The position numbers and the translations under genes are program-made. From a bacterium (GTDB taxonomy: Bacteria; Desulfobacterota; DSWW01), in assembly GCA_030609865.1 (NCBI GenBank), contig JAUWSZ010000084.1, positions 1-7,614 on the forward strand: 7,614 nt of DNA, read 5' to 3'. Below are positions 1 to 7,035 of this stretch, one piece after another. Numbering within the stretch: position 1 is the first letter of the stretch; each line of letters begins with the position of its first letter. Under the pieces are notes generated by a model. That model saw only the letters and a list, made by a program, of their open reading frames with translations, made no database searches and had not been told where the DNA came from.

Positions 1-1739
1 GGGCCCGGCACGAGCAGTTGAGGATTGAGCATGTCGGACTGAACCGGCTCGGTGAAATTGAATCCTGCGGGGACATCCGATTCCCTGGCCTTCCACCCCT
101 CGCGCAGCAGGATGCCCCGCTGCAGATTGAATATCCTTTCACCGTAGGTGTGAAGCCCTGCCTCGTCGGTCTCGATGCCTGTTGCCGCGCTGAAGAGCCT
201 GCTCTCGAGGGTTGGATCGCCCACATGATCCGGCGTGTTCTTCGAGTCCATGATGGGCCAGGCAAAGTCACAGAGCAGGAGACTGTCCTTTGCGTAGGTG
301 CGGTCCTGGATCTTCACGGCCGCCAGCGCCTTGCCCTCGTGGGTCGTCAGATCCCAGGCCTTGTCGCTCCCCCAGAATCGTTCGGCAGCGGCCCGGAAGA
401 CCTCTGCCGTGGTGGTTGAGAGTTCGGGCTTGAGCCTGTGCAGGAGCCAGCGGGCAATCAGGAAACTCACCTCGTGGAGCATGGCCATCGGCTGCCTCGG
501 CTCCAGGGCGTACAGCATGCCATTCGTGATGTATTCCCGGGGAGAGTAGGATTCCCCGAACCCGACCCCGGAGACACGCTCCGTGAATTGGGCCCTGGCC
601 GGCTCGCCAAGCCGTTCTGCGACCCGGAGAAGCCCCTCTGCAAGGATGTCACCAAAACCCTCCCGGCGGGCAATCATGGCCGCAAGCCTTTCGATGAAAT
701 CCAGGGTGCCCAGGGTGGACATCTCCAAGCCGATCTCCTCCTCGGTGAGGGTTCCGGCACGATGGCAGTCGACGAGCCACTGGATGACATTCTCCATCTC
801 CATCGTGCAGAGGCAGAGATCGTTGCATACCCGTGTGGCGTCGACTGCGGTCTCGATCATCTCGCCGGGTCTGCGCCCGGTCCACTGCATGTAGAAGATC
901 ATGGACTGGCATTTCAGGATCGCTTCCTTGCCCGAGGCCGTCTTGAACAATCCCCTGAAACAGTGGAGACCGCACTGATAGCAGGATGCCTTGCCCACGT
1001 AACGCATCTGTTCTTTGGGCAGGGGTACGAGCAGTAGGCCCCGTTCACACATTCGGTGTGCAAGGCGGTTGAGTTCGGTGAGCTTCTCGGGTTGAGCCAC
1101 ATCCGGCCGACCCGACCCGACCACCGCAATGGCCTTGAGGTTCTTCGATCCCATGACCGCACCAAAGCCGCCTGTGGCGCTCCCCTCGTGATCGGTCAGA
1201 AGGGTGGCGGTCCGGCACCGGTTCTCGCCGGCTATCCCGGTGGTCACGAAACGAACCTTCGCCCCGTGGGCCTCCCTCAGGCGGTCACGCACTTCATAGG
1301 CACCCTTTCCCCAGAGTGCCGAAGCATCCCTCAACTCGGCCTTGCCGTCGTTGATCCAGAGGTAGGTAGGTCGCTCTGCAGATCCCGTTACCACCACGCC
1401 GTCGTAACCGGCACCCTTCAAGGCCGGGGCAAAGTGGCCTCCCAGGTTTCCGTAGCAGAACCCTTCTGGCATGAGCATCGGGGATTTGCCCACCACGGAA
1501 AACCTGGAGGCGCCCGGCACGCCGGTGCCCGTAAGGGGGCCGCTCATCAGGATCAAGCAGTTCTCCGGGTCCAGGGCACCCACCTCAGGACCCACTTCCT
1601 CCCAGTAGATACGGGTCGCAATGCCCCGCCCGCCGAGGAAACGATCCGCATAATCCAGGGTGTCCAAGTCGGTGGTCGCGGCGTTTGTGTGATCGACCTT
1701 CAGGATCTTCCCGCACCAGCCGAAGGGTTTCGAGGTCAT
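1..1739 (-). CDS. Aldehyde:ferredoxin oxidoreductase family (tungsten pterin enzyme), 3' end cut by window
   Basis: The reading frame opens at an ATG at 1739 and runs off the left edge without a stop, giving 579 residues. Family members have about 600-620, so only a short C-terminus is missing. An AGAGGAAA ribosome site lies just upstream, 20 bp after the preceding gene. Seen: an N-terminal GGRG block, a GNLGGHFAPALKGAGYDG block, AGEN followed by GGFGAVMGSKNLKAI, cysteines C253, C256 and C260 (CxxCxxxC), and a distant C490. This is the four-cysteine [4Fe-4S] arrangement known from Pyrococcus AOR. Such enzymes hold a tungsten bis-pterin and oxidise aldehydes to acids, or run in reverse, with ferredoxin; BamB, the active-site subunit of benzoyl-CoA reductase, is a relative. 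The usual DxxGL(C/D) pterin motifs are altered here (residues 306-311 read NDLCLC; 485-490 read DSLLLC). No partner subunit is visible, so aldehyde oxidation is only the default guess. The family is certain, the substrate unknown. Confidence 0.93.
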   Translation of the reverse strand, partial: MTSKPFGWCGKILKVDHTNAATTDLDTLDYADRFLGGRGIATRIYWEEVGPEVGALDPENCLILMSGPLTGTGVPGASRFSVVGKSPMLMPEGFCYGNLGGHFAPALKGAGYDGVVVTGSAERPTYLWINDGKAELRDASALWGKGAYEVRDRLREAHGAKVRFVTTGIAGENRCRTATLLTDHEGSATGGFGAVMGSKNLKAIAVVGSGRPDVAQPEKLTELNRLAHRMCERGLLLVPLPKEQMRYVGKASCYQCGLHCFRGLFKTASGKEAILKCQSMIFYMQWTGRRPGEMIETAVDATRVCNDLCLCTMEMENVIQWLVDCHRAGTLTEEEIGLEMSTLGTLDFIERLAAMIARREGFGDILAEGLLRVAERLGEPARAQFTERVSGVGFGESYSPREYITNGMLYALEPRQPMAMLHEVSFLIARWLLHRLKPELSTTTAEVFRAAAERFWGSDKAWDLTTHEGKALAAVKIQDRTYAKDSLLLCDFAWPIMDSKNTPDHVGDPTLESRLFSAATGIETDEAGLHTYGERIFNLQRGILLREGWKARESDVPAGFNFTEPVQSDMLNPQLLVPG

Positions 1740-1759
1740 GGGGTCTTTTCCTCTAGGAT

Positions 1760-3112
1760 CTACGAGGAACCGAGAATGGCCTCCGTGGCCATCCTTGCAC
1801 ACTTGGCGACACCCTGGGTGCTGACGCCCCTGGCTTCATTGACCGTGTTCGAGACGATGAAGAGATTGTCGGTTTCAGGCGGTTTCATGGACGGTCGCTT
1901 GGTTCCGACAAATCCCGGGGACTGGGCAATGCCGTACACGCCCGCATGGGCTACACGCCAATGGTGTCCACCCTTCAGGGCGGGAAAGAACTCCACCGAT
2001 TCCCGCTCGAGCATGTCGATGGTATCCCGGACCTGACGCTTCACGGCTGCCTGGTTCCGATGGAAGAGGTTGGGCATTTCGTCATAGTGGCCCTGGTAGG
2101 AAACATGGAACTGGTACTGGTTTACCTCGTCCCCGTAGGTCGGCATGGGGAAGAAGACCCCGGAGAACCCGGATTCCGGAAGATTAGGGGCCCAGCGGAA
2201 TGAATCCAGGTCGAAGAGCGGTTCGTCCAGAGCGTAGATGATGCTCCAGGCGTGACTCACCTTGCCGCTGATCCAGTTGACCCAGTCCACCCACCAGCGC
2301 GGGAACACGCTTTCATCCAATACCTTGAAGACATCCCACAGCGGCAGGGTGACGATCACGAAATCCGCCTTGATGGTCTCCACCTCCAAGACCTGGCTGT
2401 GGAAGAGTCGCTCGCCGACTTCCACATTTACTCCGACGGCTCGGCCCTGGTCGATCTCCACGGTGTCAACCGGTGCGTTCAGACGCACTTCGCCGCCATG
2501 GTTGTTGATGTAGTCGGCAAGGGGGACCAGGATGTTGTTCGACCCCCTTGCGATCACCGCGCCCAATTGACTCAGTTTACGCCCGCTCTCGACGATTTCC
2601 CGAAGGATGTAAATCATTTCACCGGTGGAGTAGGTCTCGAAACGGTTTCCAACGCTCGTGGCACAGCCCAGGTAGAAGAAGAGCATCCGAATACCGGGAT
2701 CGTCGGAGACGCTCTCCACCCATTTTTTCAGTGGCATGTCGTCCAGTTGCGAAATCTCCTCCGGCGAGAGGCCCATCATGGCCGAGAACACCTTCTTGTA
2801 CATGTCGGTGGTGAAAAGCTCAGTGGGTTCCTTCCATTGGCCATCGTGGTAGATCTGACTCTTGGGCATGGTGATCAATTCGGGCAATTCGAGTCCCAGG
2901 TCCGCAAAGGTGGCCTCCAAGTGTCCTGCCCTGGAGATCATGTGGGCGCCGTCGTCGAGCACCTGGCCTGAATGTTTCAAGCTCCTGGCTCGCCCTCCGA
3001 TGGTGTTGTCCCTTTCCAAGACCAGAACCTTCTTGCCTCCATGGGCCAGGAGCGCTCCTGCACAGAGGCCCCCGTATCCTGCACCCACGATAACGACATC
3101 CCAGTTTTCCAT
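1760..3112 (-). CDS. FAD/NAD(P)-binding oxidoreductase of the phytoene desaturase (CrtI) / amine oxidase fold
   Basis: A 450-residue protein. The N-terminus is a classic dinucleotide-binding fold: GAGYGG at residues 10-15, the ribose-binding acid E33, and the GGRARS motif at 39-44 typical of the CrtI, retinol saturase and monoamine oxidase superfamily. Residues about 416-447 (NLFIVSNTVNEARG, then a C-terminal helix) form the second FAD-contacting segment. There is no signal peptide and no clear membrane span, so it is probably cytoplasmic or peripheral. Family members dehydrogenate, saturate or isomerise C-C bonds in isoprenoid or cyclic substrates, or oxidise amines. No neighbour here is a carotenoid-synthesis gene, so a carotenoid role is unlikely. 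It sits 22 bp after the SDR gene and 20 bp before the AOR gene, which suggests co-translation in one pathway. The start is supported by a purine-rich GGGGGAAGAG upstream. The fold is certain, the substrate unknown. Confidence 0.9.
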   Translation of the reverse strand: MENWDVVIVGAGYGGLCAGALLAHGGKKVLVLERDNTIGGRARSLKHSGQVLDDGAHMISRAGHLEATFADLGLELPELITMPKSQIYHDGQWKEPTELFTTDMYKKVFSAMMGLSPEEISQLDDMPLKKWVESVSDDPGIRMLFFYLGCATSVGNRFETYSTGEMIYILREIVESGRKLSQLGAVIARGSNNILVPLADYINNHGGEVRLNAPVDTVEIDQGRAVGVNVEVGERLFHSQVLEVETIKADFVIVTLPLWDVFKVLDESVFPRWWVDWVNWISGKVSHAWSIIYALDEPLFDLDSFRWAPNLPESGFSGVFFPMPTYGDEVNQYQFHVSYQGHYDEMPNLFHRNQAAVKRQVRDTIDMLERESVEFFPALKGGHHWRVAHAGVYGIAQSPGFVGTKRPSMKPPETDNLFIVSNTVNEARGVSTQGVAKCARMATEAILGSS

Positions 3113-3134
3113 CCTGCTCTTCCCCCGTGCGATT

Positions 3135-3899
3135 TCAGTCGAGGTTGTATTCTTTTTCCAGTTGTTTCTCCGTGAAGATGCGCCCTGTTACCCCGGCGGC
3201 GGTCTGGATGGCGAGGAAGATGGCCGCCTTGACCATCAGGTCGGGCGATTCCCATTCCGAGAAATCCGTGTCCGGCGGGCTCCAGTACCTCGCACCTTCC
3301 GATTCAACAAACCCGGCTGGTTTCAGGCAGTTCACCGAGATGCCGTACTCCCGCACCTCTTCGGCAAGACCGTTGGTGAGCCGCTCGATACCGGCCTTGG
3401 ACGCTGCATAGGCCATGCCTCCGTCGATCTTCCCGCCCATGTCAGCGCCGGGTGAGGAGAGATTGATGATGCTCCCGCTCTTCTGCTCGATCATGTGCGG
3501 AAGGGCGGCCTTTGCACAAAGATAGGCGCCCCGCAGATTAACGCCGATCACCAGATCCCACAGTTTTGACGGCGTCTCCCACACCTTTTTCCAGAAAGCC
3601 AAGGCGGCGTTGTGAACCATCACGTCCACGCGGCCGAACTCCTCCATGGTCATAGCGACCATCCGGTCCACATCCTCCTCCTTTCGCACATCCACCTTCA
3701 CCGGCAGGGCACGGCGCCCCAGAGCACGCACCTCCTCTGCGGTCGTGTGGATGGTTCCGGGCAGCCGTTCATCCTTCTGGACTTCTGTTCTAGCCGCGAT
3801 GACGACATCAGCCCCTTCCCGGGCAAAGCCGAGGGCCATGGCCTTCCCGATGCCCCGGCTGGCTCCTGTGACAACGCATACCTTGTTCAACAGTTTCAT
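3135..3899 (-). CDS. Short-chain dehydrogenase/reductase, HSDL2-like
   Basis: A 254-residue classical-length SDR. Seen: the cofactor loop TGASRGIG at residues 11-18; R37 after the second strand, which with R15 favours NADP(H); HNAA at 96-99 in place of the usual NNAG; N121; serines S148/S149; and Y164xxxK168 (YAASK), completing the Asn-Ser-Tyr-Lys catalytic set. The stretch at residues 46-72 (LPGTIHTTAEEV, then ALPVKVDVR) strongly resembles the hydroxysteroid dehydrogenase-like 2 (HSDL2) branch rather than FabG. The reaction is presumably reversible oxidation of a secondary alcohol to a ketone; the substrate is not determined, though a hydroxyacyl-CoA or cyclic alcohol would fit the neighbours. 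A GAGGG ribosome site lies a few bases before the ATG. The gene follows the VOC gene by 62 bp and precedes the FAD oxidoreductase by 22 bp. Confidence 0.93.
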   Translation of the reverse strand: MKLLNKVCVVTGASRGIGKAMALGFAREGADVVIAARTEVQKDERLPGTIHTTAEEVRALGRRALPVKVDVRKEEDVDRMVAMTMEEFGRVDVMVHNAALAFWKKVWETPSKLWDLVIGVNLRGAYLCAKAALPHMIEQKSGSIINLSSPGADMGGKIDGGMAYAASKAGIERLTNGLAEEVREYGISVNCLKPAGFVESEGARYWSPPDTDFSEWESPDLMVKAAIFLAIQTAAGVTGRIFTEKQLEKEYNLD

Positions 3900-3947
3900 C
3901 TTTTTCCCTCTTCTTTCCCAGTTTCCATTCCGGATGTTCTAGGCAAT

Positions 3948-3964
3948 ATGATATGTTCAGGCTA
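3948..3964 (-). repeat. 17-bp repeat spanning the VOC stop codon (copy 1)
   Basis: On the minus strand this reads TAGCCTGAACATATCAT and begins with the TAG stop of the VOC gene. It matches the sequence at the stop of the preceding gene (4441-4457) at 15 of 17 bases. No strong hairpin is visible in it. It could be a relic of gene-junction duplication, a short processing or binding site, or chance. Confidence 0.45.
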
Positions 3965-4387
3965 ATCCCCTTGGGACAAGGCCGCGACCGTGGCCCCATG
4001 TTTTTCAGGATATTCCGCGAGAACGATTTCAACCCCATACGAGCCTTTCGGGTGGAACGCAACCTCACGCATGGTTCCAACCGTGACGTCACCCGCCACC
4101 TTGAGGCCCTTTTCCTCGAATTTCTTTATCATTTCATCCATGTTCTTCACCTTCAGCACCACCGCCCACAAGCCTTCCCCTCTCTGGTCGAGGAACCTGG
4201 CGATGAGCGATTTGGGATGGGTGGGCTCGATCAACTCCAGGCCACAGGCACTGTAGCCCCCCCTCATTCCCAGCTCTGATTGTGTACCAACGATATCAAA
4301 ATCTATGCCCAGGAGATCAGAGAAAAAGGCCGCTGCCTTCTCGAGGTCTTTCACAGCGATGGCGATACGGTCGATTTTTTCGAACAT
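3962..4387 (-). CDS. VOC-superfamily protein, methylmalonyl-CoA epimerase-like but lacking metal ligands
   Basis: A 141-residue protein with the paired beta-alpha-beta-beta-beta layout of glyoxalase/VOC proteins: IDRIAIAVKDLEKAAAFF at residues 5-22, LELIEP at 50-55, FLDQRGEGLWAVVLKV at 65-80 and FHPKGSYGVEI at 111-121. The order and spacing match methylmalonyl-CoA epimerase, which uses two His and two acid/Gln ligands for a divalent metal. Here the first His position is R7, the GxHHIA position is W74/A75, and the last Glu position aligns with V122. Only the Glu in LELIEP (E51) is kept. The protein is therefore probably not a working metal-dependent epimerase; it may bind a substrate or act without metal. 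A strong GGAGGT site sits 6 nt before the ATG and fixes the start. It lies between the ferredoxin-nitroreductase and SDR genes in the same operon. Confidence 0.87.
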   Translation of the reverse strand: MFEKIDRIAIAVKDLEKAAAFFSDLLGIDFDIVGTQSELGMRGGYSACGLELIEPTHPKSLIARFLDQRGEGLWAVVLKVKNMDEMIKKFEEKGLKVAGDVTVGTMREVAFHPKGSYGVEIVLAEYPEKHGATVAALSQGD

Positions 4388-4440
4388 GAGTCTACCTCCA
4401 TGACTTCTAGGGTACTTGTTCTTTGCTCATGGCCTTGTGG

Positions 4441-4457
4441 ATGAAATATTCAGGCTA
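4441..4457 (-). repeat. 17-bp repeat spanning the ferredoxin-nitroreductase stop codon (copy 2)
   Basis: On the minus strand this reads TAGCCTGAATATTTCAT, starting at the TAG stop of the ferredoxin-nitroreductase gene. It differs at two positions from the copy at 3948-3964. The two copies occupy the same place relative to their genes: stop codon plus the first 14 bases of the gap. Confidence 0.45.
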
Positions 4458-5387
4458 TCGCCAGGTGATGTTCGGAGGCTTCCGCCTGACCAGCCTTTTG
4501 TATTTCGGCTTCTCGTAACCAAGGCCCATTGCGCCGTAGCATTTGTGATTCTTCGGGATCTGTAGCCGCTTCCTGATCTTGGCGTCAAAGCTGGGGGCTA
4601 CCTGTAGGAAGCCGTTGAAGCAGCACCCGACCTTGAGTGTCTCCGCCATGAGTGAAGACTGGTAAAGGGCCACTGCATTGCCGAAACCGACGATATCGTC
4701 CCATTTCTTCCCATGGACGATGATTAGGGCAGGGGCGTGATAGAAGATCCGATCATCCCCCATCTTGTTCCAGCGATCTTGGAAGTTCTCGAGAATCGGT
4801 AGGTAGTAATTGAAGGTATCCAGGTTTTCACGTCCCATGATCAGAGACGTGGGCTTGGCGACCTTCTGTAGCATCCTGAACATCTTCAGGACACTTTCCA
4901 GCACGGCACTGCGCAACCATTCGATTTCCTCCGGGGAGGTGATGACCACATAGTGCACATCCGGACGATTTCCCCCGGTGGGTGCGTATCTTCCGGCCTC
5001 GAGTATTTTCTCGAGAATTTGGCGGGAAAGGGGCTTGTTCTTATACTGGCGTACCGATCTGCGAGCACGAAACAGGAGCTGGAGTGACTTTGAGGAGGGG
5101 AAGTCCTCGGGATTGTAGGAACGATTGTCACCCTTCATGGCGAGGGGGTCCTGAATGGCGTTGGTGGGGCAGACAGCTATGCAATGTCCGCATTCCACGC
5201 AGTCCATGCCTCGTGCGATGAAGGCCTTGTCGTTTCGCATTTCGATGATGTCTGCCGCGCACTCCTTCAGACAAATACCACATCCTGTGCACTTCTCCTC
5301 AACTACCTTCGGAAAGGCCGGCACGGGTTTCGGTGGACTCCCCTGTTTTGCCTCCAAGACCCAATCGAGAACGTCATTGAGTTTCAT
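4455..5387 (-). CDS. Nitroreductase-family flavoprotein with N-terminal 2[4Fe-4S] ferredoxin domain
   Basis: A 310-residue fusion. Residues 33-43 carry CxxCxxCxxxC and residues 63-74 carry CxxCxxCxxxCP, two complete bacterial-ferredoxin cluster motifs. From about residue 100 the protein is an FMN-binding nitroreductase: RRSVRQY at 109-115, APTGGNRPD at 135-143, a long helical middle, and the C-terminal GAMGLGY followed by a basic RRKPP tail that is usual in this fusion family. Relatives are frequent in anaerobes; reduced ferredoxin presumably delivers electrons through the clusters to FMN, which reduces an unknown acceptor or drives a flavin reaction. The start has an AAGGAAG ribosome site. 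Gaps to neighbours are 55 bp upstream and 67 bp downstream. In this operon it is the obvious link between a ferredoxin pool (also used by the AOR enzyme) and flavin chemistry. Domain calls are firm; the substrate is unknown. Confidence 0.94.
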   Translation of the reverse strand: MKLNDVLDWVLEAKQGSPPKPVPAFPKVVEEKCTGCGICLKECAADIIEMRNDKAFIARGMDCVECGHCIAVCPTNAIQDPLAMKGDNRSYNPEDFPSSKSLQLLFRARRSVRQYKNKPLSRQILEKILEAGRYAPTGGNRPDVHYVVITSPEEIEWLRSAVLESVLKMFRMLQKVAKPTSLIMGRENLDTFNYYLPILENFQDRWNKMGDDRIFYHAPALIIVHGKKWDDIVGFGNAVALYQSSLMAETLKVGCCFNGFLQVAPSFDAKIRKRLQIPKNHKCYGAMGLGYEKPKYKRLVRRKPPNITWR

Positions 5388-5442
5388 GTGGTTCTTCCTT
5401 GATTCCTATCTCGTATGTGGCTGTGAAATGCAGTGTCCTGTT

Positions 5443-6933
5443 CTAGACCTTGGGCGGATAATCCAGCAGATCCTTGTAAAGCGGGTGTTCGTCGCCTGAT
5501 TTGATCCTGGCGACCCGCCTGGCCGCAGCCTTGTATCTTTCGACATCGGCCAGGGCCAGAATGGACATCCGTTGGGTGGCCAGGGAGCCCTCGCCGTGAA
5601 TCGTCAGTGTCGAGTGCCAGGACGACGTCAGATCCTTGATCAGCCGAAACGCACGCATCCTGTCTTCCGTAGGAATGCCGTCCTTGCCCGCAAGGTATTT
5701 CTCCAGCAAGGGACGCGTATCGGGATTGAAGAAGTCCTTGGAGGACGGAACCGTGCACACCAAACCGCCGGCGATGTCCTGGACGTTCTTTATGGCCTGA
5801 TGATAATTGTCTGCAAAGAAGAACTTTGCAATATTTGAGTACATCGGATTGGGATAAACCAGGTCTGATCCTGGATCCTGCACGGGTTTCACGCAAGCCT
5901 GTTCGGCCAACGCTTCCTCCGCCTCACAGTACATGGTAAGCCAGGCCAGCTTGTCCTGAATGTGGGAAACCCTTTCCAGACCGTTGTATTCCGCGATCAA
6001 GAAAGCCGCCCCTGCGAGGATCTCGAGTTCCACATATTTGTAGGAGTCGGCAAAGAGTCGATGTGAATTCCCGAAGGCGTAGGCCATGTCGCCTGAGTAT
6101 TTCCATTCGCCGTCCATGAACACGTTTTCGTTCGGGATGAAGACGTTGTCAAAGATGACGATCGCGTCTGCGAAGAAGATACTCGAACTGTAGGGATAAT
6201 CAAAGGTGTTTTCTATGTCGTCGATCTCATGGTCCGTGGAGATCATTGTGATCCCCTTGGCATTGACCGGGACCGAAAAAACGACTGCGTAGTCCTTGTC
6301 TTCCTCCCGGTGCCGCCTGCAAGGGATACAGATCATCTCATTCGCGCACGGGGCGAGGCTGATATGCGCTTTCGCGCCACGGACGAAGATTCCGTCCTTG
6401 TTCCGGTCGACGACCCGGACATAGTAGTCCTGGTGGGGGACCTGTTTGGATGGACGAAGACTTCTGTCGCCCTTGATGTCGGTCACCGCCCCGATAACGG
6501 CCGGATCGTCCCTCAAGAGACGTTGACGGTAGGCCTCGACGCGTTCCCGATAGTTACTGCCGGTCTGTCGGTCCATTCGATCGCATACCACGGCGATCGC
6601 ATTGAGTGCGTCCTTTCCGGTGGTGTTGCTGCCCCCCGGAATCCCAAACCCCATACGGGCCATCAACTGGACGATTTTTCGCCTGCGCAGCAGGTCCTCG
6701 GTGGTCCTTTCCGGCTTGTGAAGAAACCGCATGGCCTCACCATTCTCATCCTGGTCGACGAAGAGGTCCTTGTACTTAGGGTCGTTGGCAACAATGTAGT
6801 CCAGCGCCATCTGACTGATGGTAATCTTCATGAACGGGTGTTCGGTGACGTCCTTGATCTTCTCGCCACGAAAGTAGACCACCCGATCATCTCTGATGCT
6901 CTGTTTGTACTCCTCTACTGTTCGAATCGCCAT
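5443..6933 (-). CDS. 4-hydroxybutyryl-CoA dehydratase / HpaB superfamily flavoprotein without the Fe-S cysteines
   Basis: A 496-residue protein, close to the 490 of clostridial 4-hydroxybutyryl-CoA dehydratase (AbfD). The match runs end to end: TVEEYKQSI and FRGEKI near the N-terminus, DIKGDRSLRPS at 152-162, DGIFVRGAKAHIS at 180-192, DKDYAVVFSVP at 212-222, IVIFDNVFIPNENVF at 258-272, HR at 291-292, DIAGGLV in the C-terminal part and a late HGEGS. AbfD combines FAD with a [4Fe-4S] cluster held by C99, C103, H292 and C299. Here those positions read G100, T104, H291 and Y298, so the His is kept and all three Cys are gone. It should bind FAD without the cluster. An O2-dependent phenol hydroxylase (HpaB) role is possible by family but fits poorly beside ferredoxin and tungsten enzymes. 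A flavin-based dehydratase, isomerase or dehydrogenase on an acyl-CoA is my inference. An AAGGAGG site at 6943-6949, 9 nt before the ATG, fixes the start. It is the first gene of the likely operon. Confidence 0.88.
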   Translation of the reverse strand: MAIRTVEEYKQSIRDDRVVYFRGEKIKDVTEHPFMKITISQMALDYIVANDPKYKDLFVDQDENGEAMRFLHKPERTTEDLLRRRKIVQLMARMGFGIPGGSNTTGKDALNAIAVVCDRMDRQTGSNYRERVEAYRQRLLRDDPAVIGAVTDIKGDRSLRPSKQVPHQDYYVRVVDRNKDGIFVRGAKAHISLAPCANEMICIPCRRHREEDKDYAVVFSVPVNAKGITMISTDHEIDDIENTFDYPYSSSIFFADAIVIFDNVFIPNENVFMDGEWKYSGDMAYAFGNSHRLFADSYKYVELEILAGAAFLIAEYNGLERVSHIQDKLAWLTMYCEAEEALAEQACVKPVQDPGSDLVYPNPMYSNIAKFFFADNYHQAIKNVQDIAGGLVCTVPSSKDFFNPDTRPLLEKYLAGKDGIPTEDRMRAFRLIKDLTSSWHSTLTIHGEGSLATQRMSILALADVERYKAAARRVARIKSGDEHPLYKDLLDYPPKV

Positions 6934-6999
6934 CCGTGTTCCCCTCCTTGCTAGAGATTGATTGGTTTATAAGGCAAAAATGGTGCTAAGAACAAACAT

Positions 7000-7022
7000 G
7001 AGTGACCAACTGCGAATGACCA
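7000..7022. repeat. Direct pair of TGACCA elements in the 5' leader
   Basis: GAGTGACCA at 7000-7008 and GAATGACCA at 7014-7022 match at 8 of 9 bases and start 14 bp apart. The same hexamer appears inverted (TGGTCA) at 7058-7063, overlapping the proposed -35 box. They lie between the predicted transcription start and the first gene of the operon. They may be binding sites for a regulator or chance copies in a short AT-rich gap. Confidence 0.35.
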
Positions 7023-7035
7023 CGTGTTGGGTGGA

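Noticed and set aside
1..20. CGGCACGAG near the left edge resembles a common cDNA-library adaptor end.
   Set aside because: The AOR frame reads straight through it as LLVPG, which fits how AOR proteins continue at this point, so it is genuine coding sequence.
1056..2036. A long plus-strand open frame (326 codons) and several other plus-strand frames of 80-240 codons.
   Set aside because: They lie antisense to strongly recognisable minus-strand genes, the largest crosses the AOR/FAD gene junction, and their translations show no known motif. They reflect GC-rich codon use.
1760..3112. A carotenoid biosynthesis locus based on the CrtI-like protein.
   Set aside because: No phytoene synthase, GGPP synthase or other carotenoid gene is present, and the neighbours point to anaerobic redox catabolism.
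3962..4387. Naming the gene mce (methylmalonyl-CoA epimerase).
   Set aside because: The metal ligands are not conserved, and no methylmalonyl-CoA mutase or carboxylase gene is nearby.
5443..6933. Naming the gene abfD (4-hydroxybutyryl-CoA dehydratase) or hpaB.
   Set aside because: Three of four Fe-S ligands of AbfD are missing, and an O2-dependent HpaB role does not suit the neighbours, so only the superfamily is claimed.
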